Notes: a model not told the origin generated them from the sequence alone. A stretch of DNA of 14,230 nucleotides from WGAL01 sp964570865 (GCA_964570865.1 CAZMZM010000058.1:1-14230), one strand, 5' to 3'; shown: positions 6,718-14,230, counted from the stretch's first letter. A program made the numbers and translations.

Positions 6718-6792
6718 CCGCCGAGATGCAATCCGGCGATAATTGAAAACGTAATTTTTTTATCGTCAGTAATCTATTTTGCATCTTGGCGG
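6718..6792. repeat. 14-bp near-perfect inverted repeat between argF and era
   Basis: The arms CCGCCGAGATGCAA (6718-6731) and TTGCATCTTGGCGG (6779-6792) pair over 14 positions with a single G-U wobble. The 47-base loop can form an inner CGATAA/TTATCG stem. The arms are GC-richer than the surrounding DNA. The second arm ends 15 bases before the era ribosome site. No T tract directly follows the right arm, so it is not a typical intrinsic terminator. It may be a dispersed palindromic repeat, a leader structure acting on era, or an RNA-processing site. Confidence 0.6.
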
Positions 6793-6817
6793 ATGAGCCG
6801 ATATTAAAGGAGAAAAT

Positions 6818-7717
6818 ATGACTAAAGCCGGTTACTGCACAATTGCAGGAAAGCCGAATGCAGGTAAATCAACTTTACTGAACGCATTTTTAGGAGAGAA
6901 ACTCTCAATTACAACAAGCAAACCGCAGACCACGCGAAAACGTGTATTGGGAATATTTAATGACAATGATACGCAAATAATTTTCCTCGACACTCCGGGT
7001 ATTTTAGACCCCGAATATCTTCTTCAGGAAAAGATGCTTGAGCAGGTTCTCCTTTCCGCAAAAGATGCCGACGTGCTTCTAATAATTGTAGATGCCGGAA
7101 ACCCTAATGTTGTGAAAGAGTTCTATGAAAATAAACAAATTCTTCATCTTCTAAAATTTGAGCAGCCTAAAATATTGGCAATTAATAAAATTGACATTAT
7201 TGATGAAGCACGGTTGAACATACTTGTTAGTGAATTCGGGCGAAAAAAACAATTCGATAAGATAATTCCAATATCGGCAATCGGCTCGTTCGGAGTAAAC
7301 GATTTACTGGAAACGATAATAGAAATGCTGCCTGAGCACCCTAAATTTTATCCCGATGATCAGCTAAGCGATGCAAACGAAAGGTTTTTCGTTTCTGAAA
7401 TAATACGTGAAAAAATATTTGAAATGTACAAAGAGGAAATCCCTTACAGTACGGAAGTTGTGATTGATGAATTTAAGGAACGCGAAGGAAGAAAAGATTA
7501 TATCTCGGCATCAATTATTCTGGAAAGAGAATCACAAAAGCCAATAATAATCGGCAGGAAAGGAGCTAAAATTAAAGAGCTGGGACAAAAATCAAGAGAG
7601 AATATTGAAGAGTTTTTGCAGCGTCCCGTTTATCTTGAGCTTCACGTAAAGGTACGTCCAAAATGGAGAAGCAATCCGCAAATGTTAAAACAATTCGGTT
7701 ATGATATTGGCGACTGA
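6818..7717 (+). CDS. era: GTPase Era (30S ribosomal subunit assembly)
   Basis: Era is an essential GTPase that binds the 3' end of 16S rRNA and aids 30S maturation. The 299 residues match the family length. The G1 loop is GKPNAGKST (11-19), G2 lies in TTSKPQTTR (32-40), G3 is DTPG (58-61), G4 is NKID (123-126) and G5 is SAIGS (153-157). The C-terminal KH domain carries GRKGAKIKELG (246-256), and the EFLQRPVYLELHVKV end is typical of Era. The start follows an AAAGGAG site at 6806-6812. It opens an eight-gene run and overlaps the next gene by 17 bases. Era is often found with rnc, ybeY or recO, and none of these is here. Confidence 0.97.
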   Translation: MTKAGYCTIAGKPNAGKSTLLNAFLGEKLSITTSKPQTTRKRVLGIFNDNDTQIIFLDTPGILDPEYLLQEKMLEQVLLSAKDADVLLIIVDAGNPNVVKEFYENKQILHLLKFEQPKILAINKIDIIDEARLNILVSEFGRKKQFDKIIPISAIGSFGVNDLLETIIEMLPEHPKFYPDDQLSDANERFFVSEIIREKIFEMYKEEIPYSTEVVIDEFKEREGRKDYISASIILERESQKPIIIGRKGAKIKELGQKSRENIEEFLQRPVYLELHVKVRPKWRSNPQMLKQFGYDIGD

Positions 7718-8654
7718 AAAAATATCCGCCCCAAACGGACGGAAATTTACCGCCGAACTTATGCTGATATTGGTTACAATGTTTTGGGGCGGAACTTTTG
7801 TAATTGTAAAGAGATCCCTTTCAGACATTTCACCAATGTTTTTTATTGCCCTCCGATTTTCAATTGCGATAGTGTTGGTGCTCCCGTTTGCATTAAAGTA
7901 CAAACATCAATTTACAAAAATTGCGGTTTGGGGAGGTTCTTTGCTCGGAGTTTTAGTTTTTATCGGATTTGCGACACAGACCGCCGGACTACAATACACA
8001 ACCGCTACGAAATCGGCTTTTATTACAAGCACATCCGTTGTGTTGGTTCCGTTACTCCAAGTTCTAATTGAAAAACGTCGTCCGGCAAACGGTTCGATAA
8101 TTGGAGTTATTCTGGTTTTTATAGGTATTTTATTTCTCTCTTCAGGCGGAACTTCAATTCTTACTTTCCTTTCCGACTTAGGAACAAATTTTAATTTCGG
8201 TGATTTCCTCACTTTGATTTGTGCTTTTTCATACGCTGCATATATAGTTTACCTTGATGTTACCAGCAAAATAAATGGTTTTTGGCCTATCTTTTTTATG
8301 CAGATGTTTATTACTGCAATCCTATCTTTTATTTTTGCAATGATTTTTAATACTACAGGAATAGAACATCTAAAATTAATAATTACAGAAAATCTTCTTT
8401 TCGGTTTGGGATATACGGCAATTATCACAACACTTTTAACCACTGCAATATTAATTAAATACCAAAAAGCTCTTCCGCCTGCCAAAGCCGGAATCATCTA
8501 TTCACTCGAACCTTTATTTGCTTCGATAATTGCATTTTTTGTATTGAGTGAAAAAATCAGTAATTTTGGACTTATCGGAAGTATATTGATTTTTCTCGGA
8601 TTAATTATATCGGAAACATTTGATTTGGCGGTTGAAAAATGGCAGAAAAAATAA
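7701..8654 (+). CDS. EamA/DMT-family membrane transporter
   Basis: The 317-residue protein has about ten hydrophobic segments in two repeats of five. Each repeat has EamA signatures: FWGGTFVIVKRSLSDISPMFF near residue 28, and the Pro/Gly-rich LPPAKAGIIYSLEPLFASI with VLSEKIS near 253-280. This is the drug/metabolite transporter superfamily of exporters and exchangers for amino acids, nucleotide sugars or other metabolites. The substrate cannot be read from sequence. The ATG at 7701 lies inside era and has no clear ribosome site, so translation is probably coupled to era. An internal ATG at 7761 would begin just before the first helix and is a less likely start. The 3' end overlaps the acylphosphatase gene by 16 bases. 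Confidence 0.9.
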   Translation: MILATEKISAPNGRKFTAELMLILVTMFWGGTFVIVKRSLSDISPMFFIALRFSIAIVLVLPFALKYKHQFTKIAVWGGSLLGVLVFIGFATQTAGLQYTTATKSAFITSTSVVLVPLLQVLIEKRRPANGSIIGVILVFIGILFLSSGGTSILTFLSDLGTNFNFGDFLTLICAFSYAAYIVYLDVTSKINGFWPIFFMQMFITAILSFIFAMIFNTTGIEHLKLIITENLLFGLGYTAIITTLLTTAILIKYQKALPPAKAGIIYSLEPLFASIIAFFVLSEKISNFGLIGSILIFLGLIISETFDLAVEKWQKK

Positions 8655-8920
8655 GAGCGGAAATAATAGCAAGCGGACTGGTTCAAGGAGTCGGGTTCAG
8701 ATATTTTGTACATCGCAACGCAACTGCTTTGGGACTTAAAGGTTACACAAAAAATTTATTTACCGGCGATGTATTAACGGTAGTTGAAGGAGAACCTTAT
8801 TTAGTGGAACAATTAATTGAAAAAATTAAAATCGGACCACACCGTTCGCAAGTACGCCAAGTAAAAGTAAATAAGGATAAATTTACGAACGAATTTAAAA
8901 CTTTTGAAGTGAGATACTAA
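8639..8920 (+). CDS. Acylphosphatase
   Basis: This small cytoplasmic enzyme hydrolyses acyl phosphates such as acetyl or carbamoyl phosphate. The 93-residue protein carries the signature GLVQGVGFRYF (13-23) with the phosphate-binding Arg21. The catalytic Asn39 lies in GYTKNLFTGDV, matching Arg23 and Asn41 of vertebrate acylphosphatase. The C-terminus ends FKTFEVRY, close to the usual FxxRY end. It overlaps the EamA gene by 16 bases and shares one base (TAATG) with ispF. The physiological substrate of bacterial acylphosphatases is generally unclear, and the neighbours do not settle it. Confidence 0.94.
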   Translation: MAEKIRAEIIASGLVQGVGFRYFVHRNATALGLKGYTKNLFTGDVLTVVEGEPYLVEQLIEKIKIGPHRSQVRQVKVNKDKFTNEFKTFEVRY

Positions 8921-9408
8921 TGACAAACTTAAGAATAGGCTCAGGGTACGATGTTCATCAACTTTCGGAAAACCGAAAATTAATTTTAGGCGGCGTTGAA
9001 ATCCCTTTCGAAAAAGGTCTTCTCGGGCATTCGGATGCCGATGTGCTGCTGCATGCAATTGCTGACGCTCTACTCGGAGCACTGGCTTTGGGAGATATCG
9101 GACTTCACTTTCCGGATTCCGAAAAAGCGTATAAGGATATGGACAGCAAGGTTCTTCTTTCAAAAGTATATGAATTAGTTTTGGACTACGAATACAAACT
9201 TGTTAATCTCGATGCGACAATCGTTATGCAGCGCCCAAAATTACGTCCGTACATAAATAAAATGAGAAAGAATATTTCTGCAATTCTGGATTCGGCAATA
9301 GAAAATATTTCGGTTAAAGCCACTACAAGCGAACGTCTCGGGTTTGTTGGCAAGGAAGAAGGCGTCGAATCGTTTGCCACTGTCCTGTTAAAAAAGGATA
9401 AACAATAA
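8920..9408 (+). CDS. ispF: 2-C-methyl-D-erythritol 2,4-cyclodiphosphate synthase
   Basis: IspF converts CDP-methylerythritol 2-phosphate to the cyclic diphosphate with loss of CMP, in the MEP route to isoprenoids. The 162-residue length is normal for this trimeric zinc enzyme. RIGSGYDVH (5-13) and LGHSDADVLLHAI (35-47) supply the metal ligands Asp11, His13 and His45. DIGLHFPD (59-66) and KATTSERLGFVG (133-144) complete the active site and the CDP pocket. The start shares one base with the acylphosphatase stop, and its own stop shares one base with the DedA gene start. IspD, often adjacent or fused, is not in this window. Confidence 0.97.
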   Translation: MTNLRIGSGYDVHQLSENRKLILGGVEIPFEKGLLGHSDADVLLHAIADALLGALALGDIGLHFPDSEKAYKDMDSKVLLSKVYELVLDYEYKLVNLDATIVMQRPKLRPYINKMRKNISAILDSAIENISVKATTSERLGFVGKEEGVESFATVLLKKDKQ

Positions 9409-10034
9409 TGCTCGAAAGTGTTTTGGGTTTAATGAGCAATGTTGACCTTTTCTATGTTTATCTGATAATGGTTACTTTTGCTCTAACGGAAAATCTGTTT
9501 CCCCCTTCTCCCAGCGATGTAATAGTAATAGTAGCCGCATCATTATTGGCTAAAATGCACCAACCGCTCATACCGGCTTTAGTTGCCGCCAGCTTTGCCA
9601 GCTCTCTCGGTTTCATGATGATGTACGCTTTAGGAAAAAAACTGGGGCTTAAAATAGTTCGTTCTCACAAACTCAAATTTATTAAAGAATCCGATTTGGA
9701 TAAGGCGAACAAGTGGTTTAACCGTTACGGCTACAAACTTATTTTAGTTAACCGCTTTCTTCCCGGTACACGTTCGATAGTAAGTTTTTTTTCCGGGTTG
9801 CACAACTTGAACGTTTTAAAAACATTCGTTTCCGCTACTATCAGCGCTTTTCTTTGGAACGTTTTCATCTTTTGGCTCGGTTATATTCTGGGTGCTAACG
9901 TAAAGCTGATTGACTATTATCTGAATACTTACACAACTATCGGATTGTTGATTACTGCCGTATTCATTCTTTTTTTTATCGGAAAACATTATTACCGAAA
10001 GAGAAAACTAAAAGGAAACAGAGATGAAAATTAG
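9408..10034 (+). CDS. DedA-family membrane protein
   Basis: The 208-residue inner-membrane protein carries the DedA (VTT/SNARE-associated) domain. ENLFPPSPSDVIVI at 28-41 is the re-entrant loop motif, with Asp in the place where many members have Glu. RYGYKLILVNRFLPGTRSIVSFFSG (104-128) holds the conserved Arg pair and the FLPGxR motif. Helices follow at about 138-160 and 171-192, and the tail is basic. DedA proteins are linked to proton-dependent envelope homeostasis, and some recycle the lipid carrier undecaprenyl phosphate across the inner membrane. An AAGGAT ribosome site lies inside ispF. The gene overlaps lnt by 11 bases, so an envelope role fits. Which DedA subtype this is cannot be fixed from sequence alone. 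Confidence 0.92.
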   Translation: MLESVLGLMSNVDLFYVYLIMVTFALTENLFPPSPSDVIVIVAASLLAKMHQPLIPALVAASFASSLGFMMMYALGKKLGLKIVRSHKLKFIKESDLDKANKWFNRYGYKLILVNRFLPGTRSIVSFFSGLHNLNVLKTFVSATISAFLWNVFIFWLGYILGANVKLIDYYLNTYTTIGLLITAVFILFFIGKHYYRKRKLKGNRDEN

Positions 10035-11643
10035 TTTCCTCCCTCAAAATAAAAAGTCTCGCAATGAAGCCGGATTAGCAATTCTGTCGGGAGTTTTACT
10101 TGGGATTTCGTTTCCCCCGTTTCATTTTTACTCGCTTGCGTTTATTGCTCTAATTCCCTTCTTCATTGCGCTTAACAAAAAAAGCGGATTAGCCGAAATA
10201 AATCGTCTAACGTATCTCTTCGCATTTGTTTTTAATTTAATTACTCTTTACTGGGTGGGAAGTTGGACAAAAGACGCCGATCCTTTTTTGATGTTGTCCG
10301 GCACGGTCTTACTTTTTTTTAATCCGTTATTATTTCTTGTTCCCTCTTCTCTATTTTATCTCGCGAAAAAACATTTTTCCGTTAAGTTATCTTTTATGAT
10401 GCTTCCCTTTTTTTGGGTTACTTACGAGTTTCTTTACAGCGTAACCGATTTTAGGTTTCCTTGGCTCACACTCGGCAACAGTCAGCCTTACTTTACTTCC
10501 TTTATCCAAATAGCCGACATTATTGGTGTTTACGGTTTATCGCTCTTGATTATTTTCATAAACATTTTTATTTATTGGGGATTTTCCGAAATTAGAAGCA
10601 ATCGAAAATTATCTGACCGGTATTTTACTTTGGCGGTTCTGCTTTTTGTTATTCCAATATTGTACTCTTACCAGGTTAAGGAAAAAGAGTTGGAGAAAGG
10701 AACTCCCTTAAAAGTCGGGCTAATCCAGCCTGATTTAAATCCATGGAAAAAGTGGGACGCAGGAAATCTTGACCAGCAAATCGATTTATACTTAAACCTA
10801 TCCCGAAAGGCAATAAGTAAAGGGGCAAGATTAATCGTATTTCCCGAATCAGCCCTTCCGGTTTATTTAACAACACCCTCATACTCCCGCCACCTACAAA
10901 AAATTCATGACTTTGTTGATTCGACAAAAGCGGTTCTCTTAACAGGTATGCCGGATATAAATTTTTACAATAACAGTAATGCTCCGCTTGAGGCTAAAAA
11001 ATTTAAGAACGGAACCGGTGCTTACACTTCCTACAATGCAGCTTATCTTTTCCTTCCCGGAGTTAAGGAGATTCAGGAATACCACAAAGTGAAACTTGTT
11101 CCGTTCGGTGAAAAAATTCCTTTGGTTGATGAACTTCCTTTCCTCGAAAAATTCTTCCGTTGGAATGTAGGTATTTCCGGTTGGAATGTCGGAGAAGGTG
11201 CGCACAACTTAGCGATAAACGATTCTCTTAAACTGGGAGCCGTGATTTGTATTGAATCAATCTACCCCGAATACGTTTCCGAGTTTGTAATGAAAGGAGC
11301 AAATTTGCTTGCCGTAATTACAAATGACAGCTGGTACGGTAAAACAAGCGGTCCTTATCAGCATGCCGCTTATGCAATTTTGCGTGCAGTCGAAAACCGA
11401 CGTTTTGTTATACGCGCTGCTAACGGAGGGATAAGCGAAATTATTTCACCAACGGGAAAAGTTATCTCGCAAACCAAACTATTCACTAAAACCTTTTTAG
11501 TCGGAAATGTTTATCCTCTTTATTCAAAGACGTTTTACACAGTACATCCTTACATTACACCTTTTTTAAGCATATTAATTTCGCTTTTTATATTAATGAG
11601 CGCAATATTTACAAAATTAATAACAAGAAAAGTAAATGAATAA
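10024..11643 (+). CDS. lnt: Apolipoprotein N-acyltransferase
   Basis: Lnt adds the third acyl chain to the N-terminal Cys of lipoproteins in the inner membrane, which allows export to the outer membrane. The 539 residues have an N-terminal block of about seven membrane helices (to ~220), a periplasmic nitrilase-like domain (~228-495) and a final helix (~512-530). The catalytic triad matches E. coli Glu267/Lys335/Cys387: Glu275 in VFPESALP, Lys355 in EYHKVKLVPFGE and Cys409 in VICIES. TNDSWYGKTSGPYQHA (433-448) and RAVENRRFVIRAAN (454-467) are also family motifs. An AAGGAAA ribosome site lies in the end of the DedA gene. The gene overlaps DedA by 11 bases and the threonine aldolase by 8. It confirms a diderm envelope. 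Confidence 0.97.
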   Translation: MKISFLPQNKKSRNEAGLAILSGVLLGISFPPFHFYSLAFIALIPFFIALNKKSGLAEINRLTYLFAFVFNLITLYWVGSWTKDADPFLMLSGTVLLFFNPLLFLVPSSLFYLAKKHFSVKLSFMMLPFFWVTYEFLYSVTDFRFPWLTLGNSQPYFTSFIQIADIIGVYGLSLLIIFINIFIYWGFSEIRSNRKLSDRYFTLAVLLFVIPILYSYQVKEKELEKGTPLKVGLIQPDLNPWKKWDAGNLDQQIDLYLNLSRKAISKGARLIVFPESALPVYLTTPSYSRHLQKIHDFVDSTKAVLLTGMPDINFYNNSNAPLEAKKFKNGTGAYTSYNAAYLFLPGVKEIQEYHKVKLVPFGEKIPLVDELPFLEKFFRWNVGISGWNVGEGAHNLAINDSLKLGAVICIESIYPEYVSEFVMKGANLLAVITNDSWYGKTSGPYQHAAYAILRAVENRRFVIRAANGGISEIISPTGKVISQTKLFTKTFLVGNVYPLYSKTFYTVHPYITPFLSILISLFILMSAIFTKLITRKVNE

Positions 11644-12670
11644 ATTAATCGATTTAAGAAGCGACACGGTTACAAAACCCTCAGATGAAATGAGAAAGGC
11701 AATGTTTGAAGCTGAAGTTGGCGACGATGTTTATCGCGAAGACCCGACCGTAAACCGTCTGCAAAGTTATGCAGCCGAATTATTCGGAAAGGAGGCGGCG
11801 CTTTTCGTTCCCAGCGGAGTAATGGGAAATCAGATTTCCTTAAATGTGCATACAAACCCAAGTGATGAAATCATACTGGAACGGACCGCTCACGTTTTTG
11901 TTTACGAATCAGGTTCCGCAGCAGGGCTTAGCGGACTTCAGCTAAATTTGATTGAAGGAGATCGAGGCGTATTTTCTCCCGAACAAGTTGAGGTGGCAAT
12001 CAGACCTGCAAGCGCTTACTATATGCCGCGTACAAAAGTAATTGAAATTGAAAACACACACAACGTAGCGGGAGGAACAATTCACCCTATCGAAAATATT
12101 AAGGCAATGAGAAAGCTTGCAGATAAATACGGACTCGCAATGCACCTTGACGGCGCCAGAATTTGGAATGCGCATGTTGAAACCGGAATTTCACTCTCGG
12201 AATATGCCCGATATTTTGAGTCCCTTTCGGTTTGTCTTTCAAAGGGATTGGGAGCGCCTATCGGCTCACTTATTCTTGGAGACTCCGATTTTATTGAAGA
12301 AGCCTTTAGAGTACGCAAAGCATGGGGTGGAGGAATGAGACAAGTGGGAATAATCGCAGCTGCAGGACTTTATGCAATCCGAAACAATATTGCCGGATTA
12401 AAGGATGACCACATTAAAGCAAAGGAGCTGGCAAAACATCTTCACTCGTTGGGAACCGTTGAAGTTGACTTGGATAGCGTCCAAACCAATATCTTAAGCT
12501 TTGTACCTAAAACTAAAACCGTAGAGGAAGGAATAAAGCAATGTGCTGAAAACGGTTTACTTGTGGGCAAAGGTGGTGTCGGCAAAATCCGTGCGGTTAC
12601 ACATCTTGATGTTTCGATTGATGATATTAATGAAGCCAAAAATATTTTCACCAAAGTTTTTGGAGGTTAA
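11636..12670 (+). CDS. ltaE: Low-specificity L-threonine aldolase
   Basis: This PLP enzyme cleaves L-threonine or L-allo-threonine to glycine and acetaldehyde in the cytoplasm. The 344 residues match the family length. IDLRSDTVTKPSDEMR (5-20) is the N-terminal signature, GDDVYREDPTVNRLQ follows at 29-43, and His86 in ERTAHVF should stack on the cofactor. Asp172 in LDGAR contacts the pyridine nitrogen. The Schiff-base Lys203 is in CLSKGLGAPIGS (200-211). GGGMRQVGIIAAAG lies at about 231-244. It overlaps lnt by 8 bases and ends one base before the thioesterase start. Some relatives act on phenylserine or other beta-hydroxy amino acids, so exact specificity is open. The symbol follows the E. coli enzyme. 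Confidence 0.94.
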   Translation: MNKLIDLRSDTVTKPSDEMRKAMFEAEVGDDVYREDPTVNRLQSYAAELFGKEAALFVPSGVMGNQISLNVHTNPSDEIILERTAHVFVYESGSAAGLSGLQLNLIEGDRGVFSPEQVEVAIRPASAYYMPRTKVIEIENTHNVAGGTIHPIENIKAMRKLADKYGLAMHLDGARIWNAHVETGISLSEYARYFESLSVCLSKGLGAPIGSLILGDSDFIEEAFRVRKAWGGGMRQVGIIAAAGLYAIRNNIAGLKDDHIKAKELAKHLHSLGTVEVDLDSVQTNILSFVPKTKTVEEGIKQCAENGLLVGKGGVGKIRAVTHLDVSIDDINEAKNIFTKVFGG

Positions 12671-12671
12671 T

Positions 12672-13133
12672 ATGAAAAAAGATTTTGATTTAACAAAGTT
12701 TAAGCATCGTATAAAAGAGACTGTAAAATTCCACGAAGTTGATTTACTGGGTGTTTGTAACAATGCCGTTTATTTTAATTATTTTGAAGACGCACGACTT
12801 GGCTTTGCCAAAGAGATGGTTGCAAAATTTAAATTGGAAAAGTTCTTTCAGGATAAATCTTTTTTCATAATGGCGCATAACGAAGCGGATTATTTTAAAC
12901 CTGCCTTTCTTGATGATGAACTAACCGTATTAACCCGTGTCGAATTTGTTCGGACTTCAAGTTACGGTTACGAACATCTGATTCTGAAAGATTCGACCGG
13001 TGAAGTAATTACTCACGGACGAGGTATTGTGGTTCATATCGACAAGGAGACAAAAGTGCCTTCCCCGTTACCATACGAAATTATTGATGCGATTAAACAA
13101 CATGAAGTAGATGTTCAATTTTATTCGGATTGA
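12672..13133 (+). CDS. Acyl-CoA thioesterase of the 4HBT/YbgC hotdog family
   Basis: The 153-residue protein starts at an ATG one base after the threonine aldolase stop, with a GGAGG site at 12662-12666 inside that gene. The frame is open further upstream, but a start there would overlap the aldolase gene deeply without a ribosome site. VKFHEVDLLGVCNNAVYFNYFEDAR (18-42) is the hotdog active-site motif, with the catalytic Asp24 and the N-N-x-x-Y-F-x-Y-F-E-x-A-R pattern on the central helix. A later THGRGIVVHID strand completes the fold. The family cleaves acyl-CoA or acyl-ACP thioesters, often in tetramers. The substrate is unknown; YbgC relatives act on short-chain acyl-CoA and interact with phospholipid synthesis. 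It is the last gene of the era run. Confidence 0.9.
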   Translation: MKKDFDLTKFKHRIKETVKFHEVDLLGVCNNAVYFNYFEDARLGFAKEMVAKFKLEKFFQDKSFFIMAHNEADYFKPAFLDDELTVLTRVEFVRTSSYGYEHLILKDSTGEVITHGRGIVVHIDKETKVPSPLPYEIIDAIKQHEVDVQFYSD

Positions 13134-13181
13134 TTGAAATTTTTATTCTCTTATTTTAATATTTAGATTTAGGGAGAAAAA

Positions 13182-13814
13182 ATGACAAACGAAGAACTTG
13201 CAAGAGAAGCATTAATCGAATTGCCCGAAGAGGCATTTCAAGAAATTTTTGCCGATTCAAAGTTAGTGGAAATTCCTGACGGACAAGTAATTCTTAGAGA
13301 AGGAGAATATGTCGCCGTAATTCCTCTAGTCCTAAAAGGATTAATAAAAGTTTATACTTCACACAATGATCGGGAGCTACTGCTTTATTATATAAAACCT
13401 AACGAGAGTTGCATTATGTCCTTTGCCGCATCACTTCAGAATGAGCCCGGTAAAATTATTGCGATAACAGAGAAACCTACAACTGCACTTCTACTGCCAT
13501 CGGCTAAAGTTATGCTATGGATTAAAAAATATCATGCTTTAAATCGTTTGTTTTATCTTCAATATAATATTCGATATACTGAACTTTTAGAGACAATAAA
13601 CGGTGTTTTATTTGAGAGATTGGATAGCAGAATTTACAACTATTTGTTGGAAAAAAAGACATTATTAAATGTAGATTCAATTAAAATTTCACATCGACAG
13701 ATTGCAAACGATTTAGGCACGGCACGCGAAGTTGTAAGCCGTATTATGAAAAAACTTGAACATGAAGGAAAAGTAGTTCAGGAGTCTAACTCAATAAAAG
13801 TTTTACGGCTGTGA
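13182..13814 (+). CDS. Crp/Fnr-family transcriptional regulator
   Basis: The 210-residue protein has an N-terminal cyclic-nucleotide-binding-type beta-barrel (about 20-110), a long dimerisation helix (~112-140) and a C-terminal winged helix-turn-helix (~145-205). The recognition helix region is SHRQIANDLGTAREVVSRIMKKL (170-192). Its Glu183, Ser186 and Arg187 correspond to the E-xx-SR contacts that make Fnr and Dnr read TTGAT half-sites. The Fnr iron-sulphur cysteines are absent, as is the Arg-Ser cAMP-phosphate pair of Crp (the matching loop reads QNEPGKII). The signal is therefore neither obvious oxygen sensing through 4Fe-4S nor classical cAMP. The only Cys is at 77. A GGGAG site precedes the ATG. 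The gene is followed by a DUF2892 gene in the same direction, which may be a target. Confidence 0.93.
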   Translation: MTNEELAREALIELPEEAFQEIFADSKLVEIPDGQVILREGEYVAVIPLVLKGLIKVYTSHNDRELLLYYIKPNESCIMSFAASLQNEPGKIIAITEKPTTALLLPSAKVMLWIKKYHALNRLFYLQYNIRYTELLETINGVLFERLDSRIYNYLLEKKTLLNVDSIKISHRQIANDLGTAREVVSRIMKKLEHEGKVVQESNSIKVLRL

Positions 13815-13925
13815 CTTTAGTTACTGACAAGTTCCTCTTTATAAATTAGATTTTAATATAGATTCAGAGAATATTAATAATTAATTTTGTCTGAAATAAT
13901 ATTAACCTAAATAGGAGGAAATATT

Positions 13926-14144
13926 ATGAAAAAGAATATGGGAACAGTTGACAAAGTAATTCGATTACTTCTATCCGCTCTGTTTATTGTGTTGTATTTC
14001 ACTAATGTTGTAGAATCTGTAACCGGAATAATACTTCTTGTGTTTGCAGCCGTTTTCATTCTCACCAGCTTAGTCAGTTTTTGTCCGCTTTATACATTAT
14101 TCGGCATTAGAACATGCCCTGTAGAAGATGAGAAAGAAGGCTGA
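13926..14144 (+). CDS. DUF2892 (YgaP transmembrane-like) small membrane protein
   Basis: The 72-residue protein has a strong AGGAGGA site at 13913-13919 and two hydrophobic helices at about 10-26 and 31-52. The C-terminal signature is FCPLYTLFGIRTCP (52-65), with Cys53 and Cys64. This is the DUF2892 module that in E. coli YgaP is fused to a rhodanese sulphurtransferase domain; here the module is free-standing, with no rhodanese gene in view. The start MKKNMGTVDKVIR is typical. Members are often found near redox or sulphur-handling genes and Crp/Fnr regulators, but the biochemical function is not established. The gap from the regulator gene is 111 bases, so it probably has its own promoter. 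A terminator follows. Confidence 0.88.
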   Translation: MKKNMGTVDKVIRLLLSALFIVLYFTNVVESVTGIILLVFAAVFILTSLVSFCPLYTLFGIRTCPVEDEKEG

Positions 14145-14151
14145 TTTTTTC

Positions 14152-14182
14152 GGGCGGCATTTAGCCGCCTTAACTTTTTTTT
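14152..14182 (+). terminator. Rho-independent terminator after the DUF2892 gene
   Basis: GGCGGC (14153-14158) pairs with GCCGCC (14164-14169) around a 5-base ATTTA loop. One flanking G-U pair can extend the stem. TTAAC and then a run of eight T (14175-14182) follow. The stem starts 9 bases after the stop codon, the right place to end this transcript. Confidence 0.85.
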
Positions 14183-14230
14183 AGCAAAAAATCAAATCTG
14201 ATAATATTTTTATTTAAAAATTTGGATATT

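Noticed and set aside
8813..9163. 116-codon minus-strand frame across the acylphosphatase/ispF junction
   Set aside because: Both plus-strand genes have intact catalytic motifs here. The minus frame has low-complexity composition and no recognisable domain.
12543..12671. Upstream extension of the thioesterase into the aldolase gene
   Set aside because: The extra residues are out-of-frame aldolase sequence and do not match the hotdog family. The ATG at 12672 has a GGAGG site and correct family length.
13860..13912. AATATTA/TAATATT inverted repeat upstream of the DUF2892 gene
   Set aside because: It is only 7 bp, entirely A+T and widely spaced in very AT-rich DNA; chance pairing is likely.
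1..14230. CRISPR array, tRNA or rRNA genes, insertion sequences, prophage or toxin-antitoxin modules
   Set aside because: No regularly spaced repeats, transposase, integrase, RNA-gene structure or toxin-like small gene pair was seen anywhere in the window.

Overview
The window is AT-rich chromosomal DNA from a Gram-negative bacterium. The diderm assignment rests on an apolipoprotein N-acyltransferase (Lnt) and a secreted Spy/CpxP-like protein; IspF shows use of the MEP isoprenoid route. The gene repertoire, the zinc-less anti-sigma style and the low GC fit the FCB group, perhaps Ignavibacteria or a relative. Clear Shine-Dalgarno motifs before several genes fit classic Bacteroidia less well. 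This placement is an inference. No rRNA, tRNA, CRISPR array, insertion sequence or phage gene is visible.

Layout. (1) 1-1015, minus strand: an ECF sigma factor overlapping a membrane anti-sigma-like gene that runs off the left edge. (2) 1143-1661, plus strand: a secreted Spy/CpxP-like protein with a Met/Arg-rich tail, transcribed divergently from the sigma gene across a ~100 bp region holding two perfect inverted repeats, and closed by a strong terminator. (3) 1721-2132: a long non-coding leader with a 10-bp inverted repeat. (4) 2133-5501: a compact four-gene unit of a CstA-family transporter, a small four-helix membrane protein, a 94-residue protein of unknown family and an ArsA/Get3-like ATPase. 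(5) 5702-6700: a stand-alone ornithine carbamoyltransferase. (6) 6718-6792: a 14-bp inverted repeat. (7) 6818-13133: eight genes (era, EamA transporter, acylphosphatase, ispF, DedA, lnt, threonine aldolase, hotdog thioesterase) that overlap or nearly touch. (8) 13182-14144: a Crp/Fnr-family regulator and a two-helix DUF2892 protein, ended by a second terminator.

Most genes are familiar. Region 2 looks like an envelope- or metal-stress module: sigma factor, membrane anti-sigma and an exported metal-sensor-like protein. Region 7 mixes ribosome assembly (Era), isoprenoid synthesis (IspF), membrane and lipoprotein maintenance (DedA, Lnt) and small-molecule metabolism, and looks like a housekeeping operon. 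The part most likely to hold something undescribed is region 4, where a CstA transporter is tied to a soluble ArsA/Get3-type ATPase without cysteines and to two small proteins I cannot assign. That these act as one system is inferred from gene packing alone.
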